This document shows, piece after piece, positions 9,253 through 18,666 of a stretch of DNA of 64,000 nt (position 1 is the first letter of the stretch; every line of letters begins with the position of its first letter). The notes under the pieces were generated by a model that saw only the letters and a list, made by a program, of their open reading frames with translations, did no database searches and had not been told where the DNA came from. Source of the DNA: Stenotrophomonas maltophilia D457 (GTDB lineage Bacteria; Pseudomonadota; Gammaproteobacteria; Xanthomonadales; Xanthomonadaceae). Location of the stretch: NCBI RefSeq assembly GCF_000284595.1, contig NC_017671.1:3815001-3879000 (forward strand), written 5' to 3'. Made by a program: the position numbers and the translations under genes.

Positions 9253-11676
9253 ATGACTCGACTCCGCCGCTGGCTGCGCTGGATCTTCTTGATTGTCCTG
9301 GTCCTGGCGCTGATCGGCGCGGCCGCCGTGGGCGGTCTGTACTACGCCGTTTCCTCCAAGCTTCCCGACGTGCAGACCCTGCGCGACGTGGAAATGCAGG
9401 AGCCGATGTACGTCTATGCTGCCGATGGCAAGCTGATGGCGGTGTTCGGCGAGACCCGGCGGACCCCGATCACCATGAAGGACGTGCCGGAGAAGCTGAA
9501 GCAGGCCTTCCTGGCGACCGAGGACGCCCGCTTCTACGAGCACGGCGGCGTGGACTACATGGGCATCGGCCGGGCGGTCTGGCTGCTGGCCACCACCAGC
9601 GACAAGCGCGTGCCGGGTGGCTCCACCATCACCCAGCAGGTGGCCCGCCAGTTCTTCCTCAGCTCCGAGTACAGCTACACCCGCAAGCTGGCCGAGATCC
9701 TGCTGGCGCGCAAGATCGAGTCCGAGCTGAGCAAGGACGAAATCTTCGAGCTGTACCTGAACAAGAGTTTCTTCGGCAACCGCGCCTACGGCGTGGCCGC
9801 TGCCGCCGAGTTCTATTACGGCAAGAAACTGAACGAGCTGGACCTGGATGAGATGGCCTCGCTGGCCGGCATCCCCAAGTTCCCCTCGTCGGGCAACCCG
9901 ATCTCCAACCCGGAGCGTGCCCGCCAGCGCCGCGACAACTACGTGCTGCAGCGCATGGCCGACCTGAAATTCGTCAGCCAGGCCGAGGCCGACGCGGCCA
10001 AGGCCGTGCCGATGCACGCCACCGCGCATGAGCCGCCGGTGCAGGTCGATGCTCCGTACGTGGCCGAGCTGGTGCGCCAGGAGATGATCGCCCGCTTCGG
10101 CGGCGACGTGGTCAACAAGGGCTATCACGTCACCACTACCATCGACTCCACCCTGCAGACCGCCGCGAACCAGTCGGTGCGCGACGGCCTGCTGCTGTAC
10201 GACCACCGCCACGGCTGGCACGGCGTGGAGAAGCAGGTGCAGGTGGGTGCCGGCGAAGACGCCGCCGCCCTGGCCGAGCACCTGCGCGGCATGTACGGCC
10301 AAGCCGGCCTGCTGCCGGCGATCGTCGCCAGCACCGGCGCCGACGGCAGCGCCACCGTGGTGCTGGCCAACCGCAGCGAGATCGTGCTGCCGGCCGGCGC
10401 CGCCAAGTGGACCAACAAGACCCCGGGCAAGCTGGTGCAGCGCGGTGACATCGTGCGCGTGCGCGCCGGGGCCAAGGAGGGCGAGTGGCTGCTGGACCAG
10501 ATCCCGCGCGGCCAGTCCGCGCTGGTCTCGCTGGATGCCCACAGCGGCGCGCTGAAGGCGCTGGTGGGTGGCTTCAGCTTCTCCGGCAACAAGTTCAACC
10601 GCGCCACCCAGGCCCGCCGCCAGCCGGGTTCGAGCTTCAAGCCATTCGTCTACGCAGCCGCCTTCGACAAGGGCTACAACCCGGCCTCGATCGTGCTCGA
10701 CGCCCCGGTCGTGTTCCGCGACCGCCGCGGCAAGACCTGGGCCCCGCAGAACGACGGCGGCGGCTTCCGCGGCCCGATGCGTCTGCGCGAAGCGCTGGTG
10801 CAGTCACGCAACCTGGTGTCGGTGCGCCTGCTCGATGGCATGGGCGTGGACTACGCACGCAAGTACATCAGCGAGTTTGGCTTTGCCGAATCGGAGCTGC
10901 CGCCGAACCTGTCGATGTCGCTGGGCACCGCCTCGCTGACCCCGCTGTCGGTGGCGCGCGGCTACGCCGTGTTCGCCAACGGCGGCTCGCGCGTGGACAC
11001 CTGGCTGATCGACCAGGTCAATGACCGCGACGGCAACCTGGTGTTCAAGGAAAACCCGGCGCTGGCCTGCCGCGACTGCGCCGGCAGCAGCGACCAGCCG
11101 GTCAACCAGGTGGTGGACGGCTTCAACTTCGGCGCTCCGGCCCCGAAGGTGGACCCGGCCGCCGCAGCCAAGGCCGAAGCCAAGGTCGAAACCCCGGCGG
11201 CACCGGCCAACCCGGATGCCCGCACTGCCCCGCGCGCGATCGACGCCCGCACCGCCTACCAGCTGGTATCGATGATGCGCGACGTGGTCCAGCGCGGCAC
11301 CGGCGTGCAGGCCAAGGTGCTCGGCCGCGAAGACGTGGGCGGCAAGACCGGCTCCACCAACGACCACCGCGATGCCTGGTTCTCCGGCTTCGGCGGCCCG
11401 TACGTGACCACCGTGTGGGTGGGCCGCGACGACTTCCGCTCGCTGGGCTACCGCGAGTACGGTGGCAAGGCGGCGCTGCCGATCTGGATCGACTACATGC
11501 GCACCGCGCTGAAGGACACCCCGATCGCGCAGAACGACCCGCCCAGCGGCATGGTCCAGGCCACCCTCAACGGCGCGACCGAGTGGGTGAAGGTGGAAGA
11601 CATGGACCGCCTGACCGACTACGACCTGAACCTCAATACGCCGCAGGCCGACGCCGCCGCGTTCGATATCTTCTGA
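9253..11676 (+). CDS. mrcA: Penicillin-binding protein 1A (bifunctional transglycosylase/transpeptidase)
   Basis: 807 residues. One N-terminal membrane anchor (WIFLIVLVLALIGAAAVGGLYYAV, about residues 11-34) is followed by the glycosyltransferase-51 domain. That domain has catalytic-region motifs ATEDARFYEHGGVDY and GGSTITQQVARQFFL, plus KDEIFELYLN. An OB-like insertion follows. The transpeptidase domain has GSSFKPFVYAAA (the SxxK serine), QSRNLVS (SxN) and GGKTGSTNDHRDAWFSG (KTG). It polymerises and cross-links peptidoglycan at the inner membrane. It is divergent from pilMNOPQ, the same placement as in many gammaproteobacteria. A SMAG hairpin pair follows its stop. Confidence 0.96.
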   Translation: MTRLRRWLRWIFLIVLVLALIGAAAVGGLYYAVSSKLPDVQTLRDVEMQEPMYVYAADGKLMAVFGETRRTPITMKDVPEKLKQAFLATEDARFYEHGGVDYMGIGRAVWLLATTSDKRVPGGSTITQQVARQFFLSSEYSYTRKLAEILLARKIESELSKDEIFELYLNKSFFGNRAYGVAAAAEFYYGKKLNELDLDEMASLAGIPKFPSSGNPISNPERARQRRDNYVLQRMADLKFVSQAEADAAKAVPMHATAHEPPVQVDAPYVAELVRQEMIARFGGDVVNKGYHVTTTIDSTLQTAANQSVRDGLLLYDHRHGWHGVEKQVQVGAGEDAAALAEHLRGMYGQAGLLPAIVASTGADGSATVVLANRSEIVLPAGAAKWTNKTPGKLVQRGDIVRVRAGAKEGEWLLDQIPRGQSALVSLDAHSGALKALVGGFSFSGNKFNRATQARRQPGSSFKPFVYAAAFDKGYNPASIVLDAPVVFRDRRGKTWAPQNDGGGFRGPMRLREALVQSRNLVSVRLLDGMGVDYARKYISEFGFAESELPPNLSMSLGTASLTPLSVARGYAVFANGGSRVDTWLIDQVNDRDGNLVFKENPALACRDCAGSSDQPVNQVVDGFNFGAPAPKVDPAAAAKAEAKVETPAAPANPDARTAPRAIDARTAYQLVSMMRDVVQRGTGVQAKVLGREDVGGKTGSTNDHRDAWFSGFGGPYVTTVWVGRDDFRSLGYREYGGKAALPIWIDYMRTALKDTPIAQNDPPSGMVQATLNGATEWVKVEDMDRLTDYDLNLNTPQADAAAFDIF

Positions 11677-11690
11677 GGAAGGGTCCGGTG

Positions 11691-11713
11691 GGTGCCAACG
11701 GTGAGTTGGCACC
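11691..11713 (+). repeat. Short palindrome downstream of mrcA
   Basis: ggtgccaac / gttggcacc arms around a 5-base loop, 15 bp after the mrcA stop. The stem resembles the tgccaacc SMAG subfamily also seen near gltA. It may form an RNA hairpin, but there is no T tract. Confidence 0.6.
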
Positions 11714-11722
11714 GATGCAGCT

Positions 11723-11790
11723 GTAGAGCCGAGCCCATGCTCGGCTCCGGGCGCCTGCGATAGAGCAGCCGAGCATGGGCTCGGCTCTAC
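11723..11790. repeat. Inverted pair of SMAG (GTAG) REP elements
   Basis: The first copy begins gtagagccgagcccatgctc and the second is its reverse complement, ending ggctcggctctac. Each copy has a GTAG end and an agccgagc/gctcggct stem. SMAG elements are the known REP family of S. maltophilia; a head-to-head pair can fold into one long hairpin. It lies downstream of mrcA and could limit read-through into 11889. Confidence 0.85.
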
Positions 11791-11888
11791 AGGATCAACG
11801 GCACCCGCTTGCTGGCCTCCATGAAATACCCACGCGGATGTCACATCCGTGCGCTAGTCTGTAGCCAGGTCGCAACAGGAGTCATCGC

Positions 11889-12533
11889 ATGCATCGCGCC
11901 CGTCAGCATGCTGCCAGCCAGACCCGCGAGCGGCGCCATCGCCTCGCCCACGAAGCCGCCCGCCTGATGGCCGAAGGCGGCATCCGCGACTATCACCAGG
12001 CCAAGTTGAAGGCCGCCAGCCGGCTCGGCATCCACGACGATGCTTCCCTGCCCCGCAACACCGAGATCGAAGACGCCCTGCGCGAGTACCAGCGGCTGTT
12101 CTCCGGCCCCCAGCACGGCAACGAACTGCAGCGCCGCCGCGAAGCCGCGTTGCGTGCGCTGGAGTTCCTGCACGGCTTCGCACCGCGCCTGGCCGGCCCG
12201 GTGCTGGAGGGCACCGCCGATGCCAACAGCCCCGTACAGCTGCACCTGCACAGTGACGACCCGGAAGCCGTGCACCGCTTCCTGGACGAGCACGGCATTC
12301 CCGCCGAGTCGCGGACGCGCCGACTGCGGATGGACCGCGAACGGAGCCTGGACGTGCCGGTGTGGGTGTTCAGCGCCGAGGAGCTGACCTTCGACCTGGC
12401 CGTGCTGCCGTATGACGCCCTGCGCCAGGCGCCCTTGTCGCCGGTGGACGAGAAGCCGATGCGACGCGCGTCTGTCGCACAGTTGCGGCAGCTGCTGGCC
12501 GAGGCGGAGATCACCGCGTACATCGGCGGGTGA
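11889..12533 (+). CDS. Conserved hypothetical protein, possibly nucleotidyltransferase-like
   Basis: 214 residues, with the start at ATG 11889 supported by CAGGAG 8 bp upstream. The N-terminal third is a basic helical region (RHRLAHEAARLMAEGGIRDYHQAKLKAA) ending in NTEIEDALREYQRLF. The C-terminal half reads as alpha/beta and contains TFDLAVLPYD. Soluble, with no signal peptide or membrane helix. I recall related proteins in Pseudomonas and Xanthomonas, annotated inconsistently as nucleotidyltransferase or left unnamed. I see no complete catalytic motif and assign no function. It stands alone between two SMAG-rich gaps. Confidence 0.7.
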   Translation: MHRARQHAASQTRERRHRLAHEAARLMAEGGIRDYHQAKLKAASRLGIHDDASLPRNTEIEDALREYQRLFSGPQHGNELQRRREAALRALEFLHGFAPRLAGPVLEGTADANSPVQLHLHSDDPEAVHRFLDEHGIPAESRTRRLRMDRERSLDVPVWVFSAEELTFDLAVLPYDALRQAPLSPVDEKPMRRASVAQLRQLLAEAEITAYIGG

Positions 12534-12581
12534 CGGTAGCTCCGGCCTTGGGTGGTTCCGGCCTTGGGTGGTTCCGGCCTT

Positions 12582-13130
12582 GGTGGGTGCGGACCGTTGG
12601 TCCGCACTGCGCTTCAGACATTCGGACACCTGACCGAAGAGCAGCCGAGCATGGCTCGGCTCTACAGAAGGCGCGCTGCCTGCTTCCTTCTTCTGGTGGG
12701 TGCGGACCGTTGGTCCGCACTGTGCATCAGGCATCCGGACACCTGGCCCAAGAGCAGCCGAGCATGGCTCGGCTCTACAGAAGGCGCGTTGCCTGCTTCC
12801 TTCTTCTGGTAGGTGCGGACCGTTGGTCCGCACGATGCATCAGGCATCCGGACACCTGCCCCAAGAGCAGCCGAGCATGGCTCGGCTCTACAGAAGGCGC
12901 GTTGCCTGCTTCCTTCTTCTGGTAGGTGCGGACCGTTGGTCCGCACGGTGCTTCAGGCATCCGGACACCTGGCCCAAGAGCAGCCGAGCATGGCTCGGCT
13001 CTACAGAAGGCGCGCTGCCTGCTTCCTTCTTCTGGTGGGTGCGGACCGTTGGTCCGCACGATGCATCAGGCATCCGGACACCTGGCCCAAGAGCAGCCGA
13101 GCATGGCTCGGCCCTACAGAAGGCGCGCTG
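12582..13130. repeat. Tandem array of five 113-bp units, each with two SMAG-type hairpins
   Basis: The 21-bp palindrome gtgcggaccgttggtccgcac starts at 12587, 12700, 12813, 12926 and 13039, an exact 113-bp period. Each unit also carries agccgagcatggctcggct, followed by ctacagaaggcgcg. The units are near-identical; differences are mostly single bases (for example ggtgggtgcgg versus ggtaggtgcgg). The array fills the gap between the hypothetical gene at 11889 and the convergent gene ending at 13133. Open frames run through it in several frames only because the unit is GC-rich and stop-poor; they are not genes. Confidence 0.93.
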
Positions 13131-13132
13131 AC

Positions 13133-13879
13133 CTACCAGACATCATGGTGCTGCTCCTCCGGCTCATCGCCAAGCAGGCGCATCAGCCACGGTGCTCCCA
13201 CCCGCTGCGGGTACGCCATCATCATCCGCGCGTGCATGTTCTGCAGATCGCCCAGCAACCAAGTCTGGTTGTAGACATCGCCGAACGGGTCCGACCACGC
13301 CGTCTGTATCCGCGCGCGCTCACCGCCGTTGAGGTTGGGCATCCTGTCCAACGGCACCTCCAGCACCGGCTCCAGCCCCCGGTTGATGGCCGCGTTCTCC
13401 GCCTCCGCCGCACGCATGAGCTCCAGCCGGTGGCTCACCTGCCAGCATGGGAAGGGGAAGCAGCTGCCCGTGGCTTCGATGTACGCCGCCATGTCGGCCA
13501 GCATGTGGGCTTTCAGCTGCCACACCCTCTCACTGTCCAGCAGTTGTCGCACCCGCAGTGTGCGCAGCGTTCCCGCGCGGACGTCTTCCGGCGTGGTGAA
13601 CGGCTCGCCCGGTGTCGGGCCACCATGCCGCACCAGCACGATGCGGTGGATCGCTTCCTGGGTGATGTTCTCCACGCGCAGCGCGGCGGCCTCCGGATGC
13701 ACGCGCGGTGGCGGCACGCTCGCCACCCGCCAGTGGTACCAGAGCACCAGCACCATGCCCACCAGGCACAACAAGGTGAACTGCACCCAGCGATCCAGAT
13801 TGCGGGTGTAGTAGTAAAAACGCGCCCGCCACAGATAGAACGTGCGGTAGCTGATGAATCGGCTTACCCATCGATACAT
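13133..13879 (-). CDS. Hypothetical membrane protein downstream of the autotransporter
   Basis: 248 residues. Start ATG 13879 (MYRWVSRFISYRTF) is preferred over an ATG two codons upstream because GAGGAG is 6 bp in front of it. A basic, aromatic N-terminus is followed by a single helix (FTLLCLVGMVLVLWYHW) near residues 34-50. The rest is a probably periplasmic, helical region with a CFPFPCW pair of cysteines. It begins 69 bp after the end of the trimeric autotransporter gene on the same strand, so it may be co-transcribed and help in export or anchoring; that is inference. I do not recognise the family. The stop TAG abuts the tandem repeat array. Confidence 0.65.
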   Translation of the reverse strand: MYRWVSRFISYRTFYLWRARFYYYTRNLDRWVQFTLLCLVGMVLVLWYHWRVASVPPPRVHPEAAALRVENITQEAIHRIVLVRHGGPTPGEPFTTPEDVRAGTLRTLRVRQLLDSERVWQLKAHMLADMAAYIEATGSCFPFPCWQVSHRLELMRAAEAENAAINRGLEPVLEVPLDRMPNLNGGERARIQTAWSDPFGDVYNQTWLLGDLQNMHARMMMAYPQRVGAPWLMRLLGDEPEEQHHDVW

Positions 13880-13948
13880 TGCCATCTCCTCGGCAAGGAC
13901 CCCGGCGCGGCGGGGTTCATTACGCGCACCACGCCGGGGCTGCACGGC

Positions 13949-16900
13949 TTACCAGCCGATGCCCACGCCGACGCCCATGCTGCGCTCACCGCTGTTGGTG
14001 AACGCACCATTGAGGCTGAAGGTGGCCGAACCCTTCTCGTTCAGCACGCGCTGGTAGCCCACCGCCATCGCCGACTCACCCTCGCTGTAACCCACGCCCG
14101 CACCCAGGCGGTTGTAGGTGGCCAGGCCGGCGGTATTCATCGCCATCGCACTCTGTGCGCTGCTCATTGCCGCCATGCGGTTGAAGCGCTTGTCCATCTT
14201 GTCCAGGCGGCGTTCGAAGGTGCTGATCGCACCATCGGTGTACTCGTTGGCACGAGCCAGCATCTTCTCCAGCTCGGCGGTATCGACCTGCGGCTTGGGC
14301 GTGTCGTCCTGCTTCTGCTTCGGCTGCGGCGTCGGCTTGTCACTTTCACCGGTTGAGGCGATCTGCGGCGAGCCGCTGGTTTCCGGTGTCGGCGCGATCT
14401 CTTCGGTGGACGGCGAAGGTGTGGATGCCGCCGCCATGACGCGGACCTGCGGCTGATCGTCGATGCGCTGCTCCAGCCCATCCATGCGGCCGTTGATCTG
14501 CTGCTGCATCGAATGCAGCTGGCCACCATTGACCGCATCGCGGCTGCCGGCCGCGATCAGGCCGTTGGCTACGTTGGAGATGACCATGCCGTTGGCACCG
14601 GCCAGGGTGAGCTGGTGGGTACCGTCTGCGCGCACCGAAGGGGTTTCCTGGAACACCGAGCGGAGCTGGGATTCGACCTGGTTCACCCGCGAGGTGGTGC
14701 TGACGACTGCGCCGTCGAGCGCTTCCAATGCACCATTGAGCGTGGATTGGGACTGACCCTGCACATTGAAACTGGGACCGACGATGTTGCCGCTGGCATC
14801 GACTTCGCCGCCGAGGGCGGACAGTGCGCCGCGCAGCTGGCCGACGGTGGCAGCGTTGTGGTTGGCGGTGCCGTTGGCGATGTTTACGAGACGGCGCGTC
14901 ATCTCACCATTACCGAACGATGCAACTCCTACCTCGGTCGCATACGAGCCGAACCCAAGCGCCATCGAACCGTCGGCACCATTCCGAACCCTCGCACCGA
15001 TGCCGAGAGCGATCCCACCAACTGCGGTTCCACCATCATACGTTCCGACTTCCGCGCCCGTCCCAATGGCAATGCTGAAATCGGAACCATTGAAGACGGT
15101 CGATCCCCGCCCAAGTGCCACCGAGTTCACCCCCAACGCAAGAGAGCGTGACCCAATCGCAGTTCCTCCTTCGGTGCCCGCCTTTGCAAGGATGCCAAGC
15201 GCGACCCCGGCTCGGCCGGCCTCCGCGCGGCCAGTCGTGGGACCTGTACCCACACTGAGAAACTGACCAGCATCTTCCAGTGCATCGAGTCGACCATTGG
15301 TCTCATAGAGCTGACTTCCGCGCACAACATCCGAGCTATCAGTCGACAGCTTCGCCTCGGCCACGCCAGTCAAACGCGCACCGCCGTAGTCGATGACGCT
15401 CGCATCCAATCCACGCATGGCCTGCTCGCCCATCTCCCGCTCCTTGCGCATCGCCTCCAGATCGTTCCGATTCTGCGAGATCTTCTGCTCTGCGGCGTAC
15501 AACTGACTGCCGGTTACAGCATCGCGGCTTCCTGGCGCCACTCGGCCGTCAGTCAGGTTGGTCAGCACCATGCCATTCACGCCGTTCAGCGCGATCTGGT
15601 TCATGCCGTCGGCGCGGGTCGAAGGTGAGTCCTGGAAGATCAAGCTGAGCTGGCCTTCCACCTTGTCCGCGCGACGACCTGCGGTGACGACAGCGCCATC
15701 GAGTGCCATCAGCGCGTCCTCAACGGTGCTCTGAGTTCCACCCTGTACCGTGTAGGTCGGGGCGATGATGTTGCCGTTGGCATCCATGCCTGCACCACCA
15801 CCGAGAGTGGCGAGGGAATCCTTGAGCTGAGAGACAGTGGTGACGTTGTGGTCGTCGGTGCCCCGAGCAACGTTGGTGAGCCGGCGCTTAACCTCGTCAC
15901 TGCCAAACGAGGCGGTATGGGCCTCATCGGCTACAGATGAGGCTCCGAGAGCCAATGCACTAGTGGCACCCTTCTGAACAATGCTATTCGCCCCGATCGA
16001 GACACCACCAGCCTCCTGCACCGAAGCGAGAACGCCAAGAGCGAACCCATTGTCAGCTAGCTCATCCACGCGAGCAGCCCTGCCCAAAGCAACAGAATTC
16101 TTGCCACGAGCAGAAGAGAAGCCACCTACGGCGACAGCACCCTCACTTGAAACTGATGCCTCGGCGGAATCACCAATAGCAACGGCGATCAAGCCTGCTC
16201 GCGCCGCACCTTCAGGCCCACCCTTCCCGCTCGAAAAATAGCGCGAACTCTCAGCAATTTCCTCAATTCGTCTAACAGCTTCATCTGCGGTGTTCCTCGC
16301 TCCTTGCGCAGACTGCTCAACCGCATGCAGCTGCCCGCCATTGACTGCATCGGCACTACCAACGTCCAGCAGACCATCCGCCACACCAGTGATCTTCCGG
16401 TTGGCATTGGCGCTGTTACGCACATTCAGGGTCGTACCGCTGTTTTTCTCTCCGAAACGAACATCGCCAGAGGCGGAGACCTGCGCCACCAACCCGCCCA
16501 GAACCGCTGTTTCGGCCAGCGCCTTGGCCGCATCCGCTTTTGCCAGGGTCGCGTCCGCAGCCGCAGAGGTGGCCATGCCTTCCACAGCCACCACCTTCTC
16601 ATTGGTGGCATTGAGCTGCCTGCCGTTGACGGCTTCGTAGCTGCTGGCGCTGACCACGCCATCGGCCACGCCGGTCAGCTTACGGTTCGCATTCGCGCTG
16701 TTGCGCACATCCAGTACGGTGCCGCTGTTCTTTTCACCCAGGCGGACAGCCTCCGTGGCCGAAACCTGCCCGATCAGCCCACCCAATACAGTGACTTCAG
16801 CCAAGGCCTTGGTGGCATCAACCTGTGCGGCGTTGGCAGTGGCTTGCGCTCCATTCGCGGCATTCTGTGCAGTCGTTACCCGGCCGTTGGTTTCATTCAA

Positions 16901-18604
16901 CTGCTTGCCCGTAATGGCCTCGGTACTGCTGCTGCTGACAGCGCCATCCGCCAGGTTGACGATCTTGCGCTTGATACTGGAGCTGCCGATCGAGACCTGG
17001 TTGATGCCGTTGGTCTGCGAGCCGTTGCCCAGAGCGACACTTCCCGTATGTGATGCCAGTGCGCGGTCGCCCAACGCAATGGCACTTTCGGCCCCTGCCT
17101 TTGCAAGATTGCCAAGCGCCGTCGAATACAAGCCCGATGCGGCGGCCTCCCGGCCAATGGCGACGGCCTGATTGCCGCTCGCATCTGCCTTGTAGCCCAG
17201 CGCGGCGGCATGGGTCGCCGCGGCCGTCGCATCATTGCCCACGGCCACGGCGCGATCACCCACTGCCGAAGCACGCAGGCCTGCCGCCACCGCGCCATTG
17301 CCACCGCGCGTTGCAGCACCGAGAGCAACTGCACCGGTGGCAGCGCTCTTGTCGCCGTTGGCGTCGACACCGGCCCGAGCATCTGCACCAACTGCGATGC
17401 TGTTGGTGTTGTAGGCCTTCGCCGAGCGCCCCATCGCTACGCTGGCGGTGCTTCCGCTCCCTTCCGCCTCTGCCGCCAGCCCGATAGCCGGGGCGGATGC
17501 GTTCAGGCGCGCGGCTGCCGCGTCTGCGACGCGCTGTGCATCTGCCAGCTTGGTGTTGGTGGCATTCAACTGCTTGCCTGACACAGCATCGGTGCTGGAC
17601 GTACTCAGCGTGGCATCCGCCACGCCCGTGATCCTGCGATTGGCGCTGGCGCTGTTGCGGACGTCCAGCACAGTTCCGCTGTTACTTGCACCTAGGCGAA
17701 CGTTCCCCGAGGCAGACGTCTGGCTCAGGAGGCCGGAAAGCACATTGGCTTTCGACAAGGCATTGTCCGCATTGGACTTCGCCGTATCGGCAACAGTCCT
17801 GGCCGTCCTGGCGGTCGAGTAAGCCGAATCCGCAGTGCTTCGCGCCGAGGCTACATTCTGATTGGTTTCATACAGCTGACCACCGGTGACCGCGTCCGAA
17901 CTGCCGTAGGAAATGTTACCTGATGCGACATTCACGATCCTACGTTTAATGCTGCTACTTCCCACCGAGACTGTGTTGCTTCCGTTGGCTACCGAATTGG
18001 CACCAATGGCCACCGCATTCGATGCGGTGGCCGAGGCGCCGCTTCCAATGGCGACAGCATTCTCAGCGCGAGCCGTTGAGCTGTTTCCCAAAGCGGTTGC
18101 GCCAATGTAATCGGCAAAGGCCTTGGCCCCAATGGCGACATTGTGGCCTCCATTGCTGCCGGTACGCGACGTGTAACCGATCGCCACGCTGTCAACGTCG
18201 GAGGAAGTAGAGTGGTATCCAAAAGCGACACTGTTCCGCTTCTCGATCCGTGCGCCTTGACCGAAGGCGAATGAGTAGCTTCCGTAGATCCTGGACCCCG
18301 CACCGATCGCCATCGAGTTCGTCACATCCAAACTCATGTCGGCATAGCCTGTCGACATGCGCGGATCCCACACACCCATGAATGGAATGCAGTGCCGGAT
18401 GTTCCCGTTGTCACCCGAACAACCGACATCGAGGCCCGCATTCGCGCTGCCGGCCGCACCGGCCAGTGCGATGAAGACAATCAGTGCGGTCCCGCGACGA
18501 TGAATCAAGGTGCTTCGTGGCTTTCCACGCGCTGCTACCAGCTCGCCCACGACCACCCAACACTGCTTTGCATTGCTCCAGATACGACGATAGATATGAT
18601 TCAT
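13949..18604 (-). CDS. Trimeric autotransporter adhesin (YadA-like, type Vc secretion)
   Basis: 1551 residues, start ATG 18604. The N-terminus is an extended signal peptide region (MNHIYRRIWSNAKQCWVVVG, the ESPR motif) with a hydrophobic core ending SANA near residue 56. The passenger alternates YadA-head repeats (AVAIGSGASA, SVALGNGSQT) with neck/stalk motifs (GGQLYETN, GKQLNATN). At least three copies of a stalk module contain GTVLDVRNSA or a close variant. Two larger modules, RRLTNVARGTDDHN and RRLVNIANGTANHN, are paralogous. A Pro/Gln/Lys-rich linker (about residues 1385-1440) precedes a coiled coil and the roughly 75-residue YadA anchor ending VGVGIGW. It is a homotrimeric surface adhesin. 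It lies 62 bp after the fimbrial chaperone on the same strand. Confidence 0.95.
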   Translation of the reverse strand: MNHIYRRIWSNAKQCWVVVGELVAARGKPRSTLIHRRGTALIVFIALAGAAGSANAGLDVGCSGDNGNIRHCIPFMGVWDPRMSTGYADMSLDVTNSMAIGAGSRIYGSYSFAFGQGARIEKRNSVAFGYHSTSSDVDSVAIGYTSRTGSNGGHNVAIGAKAFADYIGATALGNSSTARAENAVAIGSGASATASNAVAIGANSVANGSNTVSVGSSSIKRRIVNVASGNISYGSSDAVTGGQLYETNQNVASARSTADSAYSTARTARTVADTAKSNADNALSKANVLSGLLSQTSASGNVRLGASNSGTVLDVRNSASANRRITGVADATLSTSSTDAVSGKQLNATNTKLADAQRVADAAAARLNASAPAIGLAAEAEGSGSTASVAMGRSAKAYNTNSIAVGADARAGVDANGDKSAATGAVALGAATRGGNGAVAAGLRASAVGDRAVAVGNDATAAATHAAALGYKADASGNQAVAIGREAAASGLYSTALGNLAKAGAESAIALGDRALASHTGSVALGNGSQTNGINQVSIGSSSIKRKIVNLADGAVSSSSTEAITGKQLNETNGRVTTAQNAANGAQATANAAQVDATKALAEVTVLGGLIGQVSATEAVRLGEKNSGTVLDVRNSANANRKLTGVADGVVSASSYEAVNGRQLNATNEKVVAVEGMATSAAADATLAKADAAKALAETAVLGGLVAQVSASGDVRFGEKNSGTTLNVRNSANANRKITGVADGLLDVGSADAVNGGQLHAVEQSAQGARNTADEAVRRIEEIAESSRYFSSGKGGPEGAARAGLIAVAIGDSAEASVSSEGAVAVGGFSSARGKNSVALGRAARVDELADNGFALGVLASVQEAGGVSIGANSIVQKGATSALALGASSVADEAHTASFGSDEVKRRLTNVARGTDDHNVTTVSQLKDSLATLGGGAGMDANGNIIAPTYTVQGGTQSTVEDALMALDGAVVTAGRRADKVEGQLSLIFQDSPSTRADGMNQIALNGVNGMVLTNLTDGRVAPGSRDAVTGSQLYAAEQKISQNRNDLEAMRKEREMGEQAMRGLDASVIDYGGARLTGVAEAKLSTDSSDVVRGSQLYETNGRLDALEDAGQFLSVGTGPTTGRAEAGRAGVALGILAKAGTEGGTAIGSRSLALGVNSVALGRGSTVFNGSDFSIAIGTGAEVGTYDGGTAVGGIALGIGARVRNGADGSMALGFGSYATEVGVASFGNGEMTRRLVNIANGTANHNAATVGQLRGALSALGGEVDASGNIVGPSFNVQGQSQSTLNGALEALDGAVVSTTSRVNQVESQLRSVFQETPSVRADGTHQLTLAGANGMVISNVANGLIAAGSRDAVNGGQLHSMQQQINGRMDGLEQRIDDQPQVRVMAAASTPSPSTEEIAPTPETSGSPQIASTGESDKPTPQPKQKQDDTPKPQVDTAELEKMLARANEYTDGAISTFERRLDKMDKRFNRMAAMSSAQSAMAMNTAGLATYNRLGAGVGYSEGESAMAVGYQRVLNEKGSATFSLNGAFTNSGERSMGVGVGIGW

Positions 18605-18666
18605 GCTCTCTTCCTTAACAGGACATCGAAAATGAGGCCCCGCGAACAGCGCGGGGCCAGGAACGA

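Noticed and set aside
9034..10542. Extension of pilM upstream into the mrcA region
   Set aside because: It would overlap the divergent mrcA gene; the GTG at 9033 has a good Shine-Dalgarno and matches PilM length.
12582..13130. Tandem array as a CRISPR locus
   Set aside because: The repeated units are contiguous and nearly identical with no unique spacers, and no cas gene is present.
12530..13274. Overlapping frames through the 113-bp array that look like repeat proteins
   Set aside because: The unit is stop-poor in several frames on both strands; 113 is not a multiple of three, so the encoded sequence cycles through frames.
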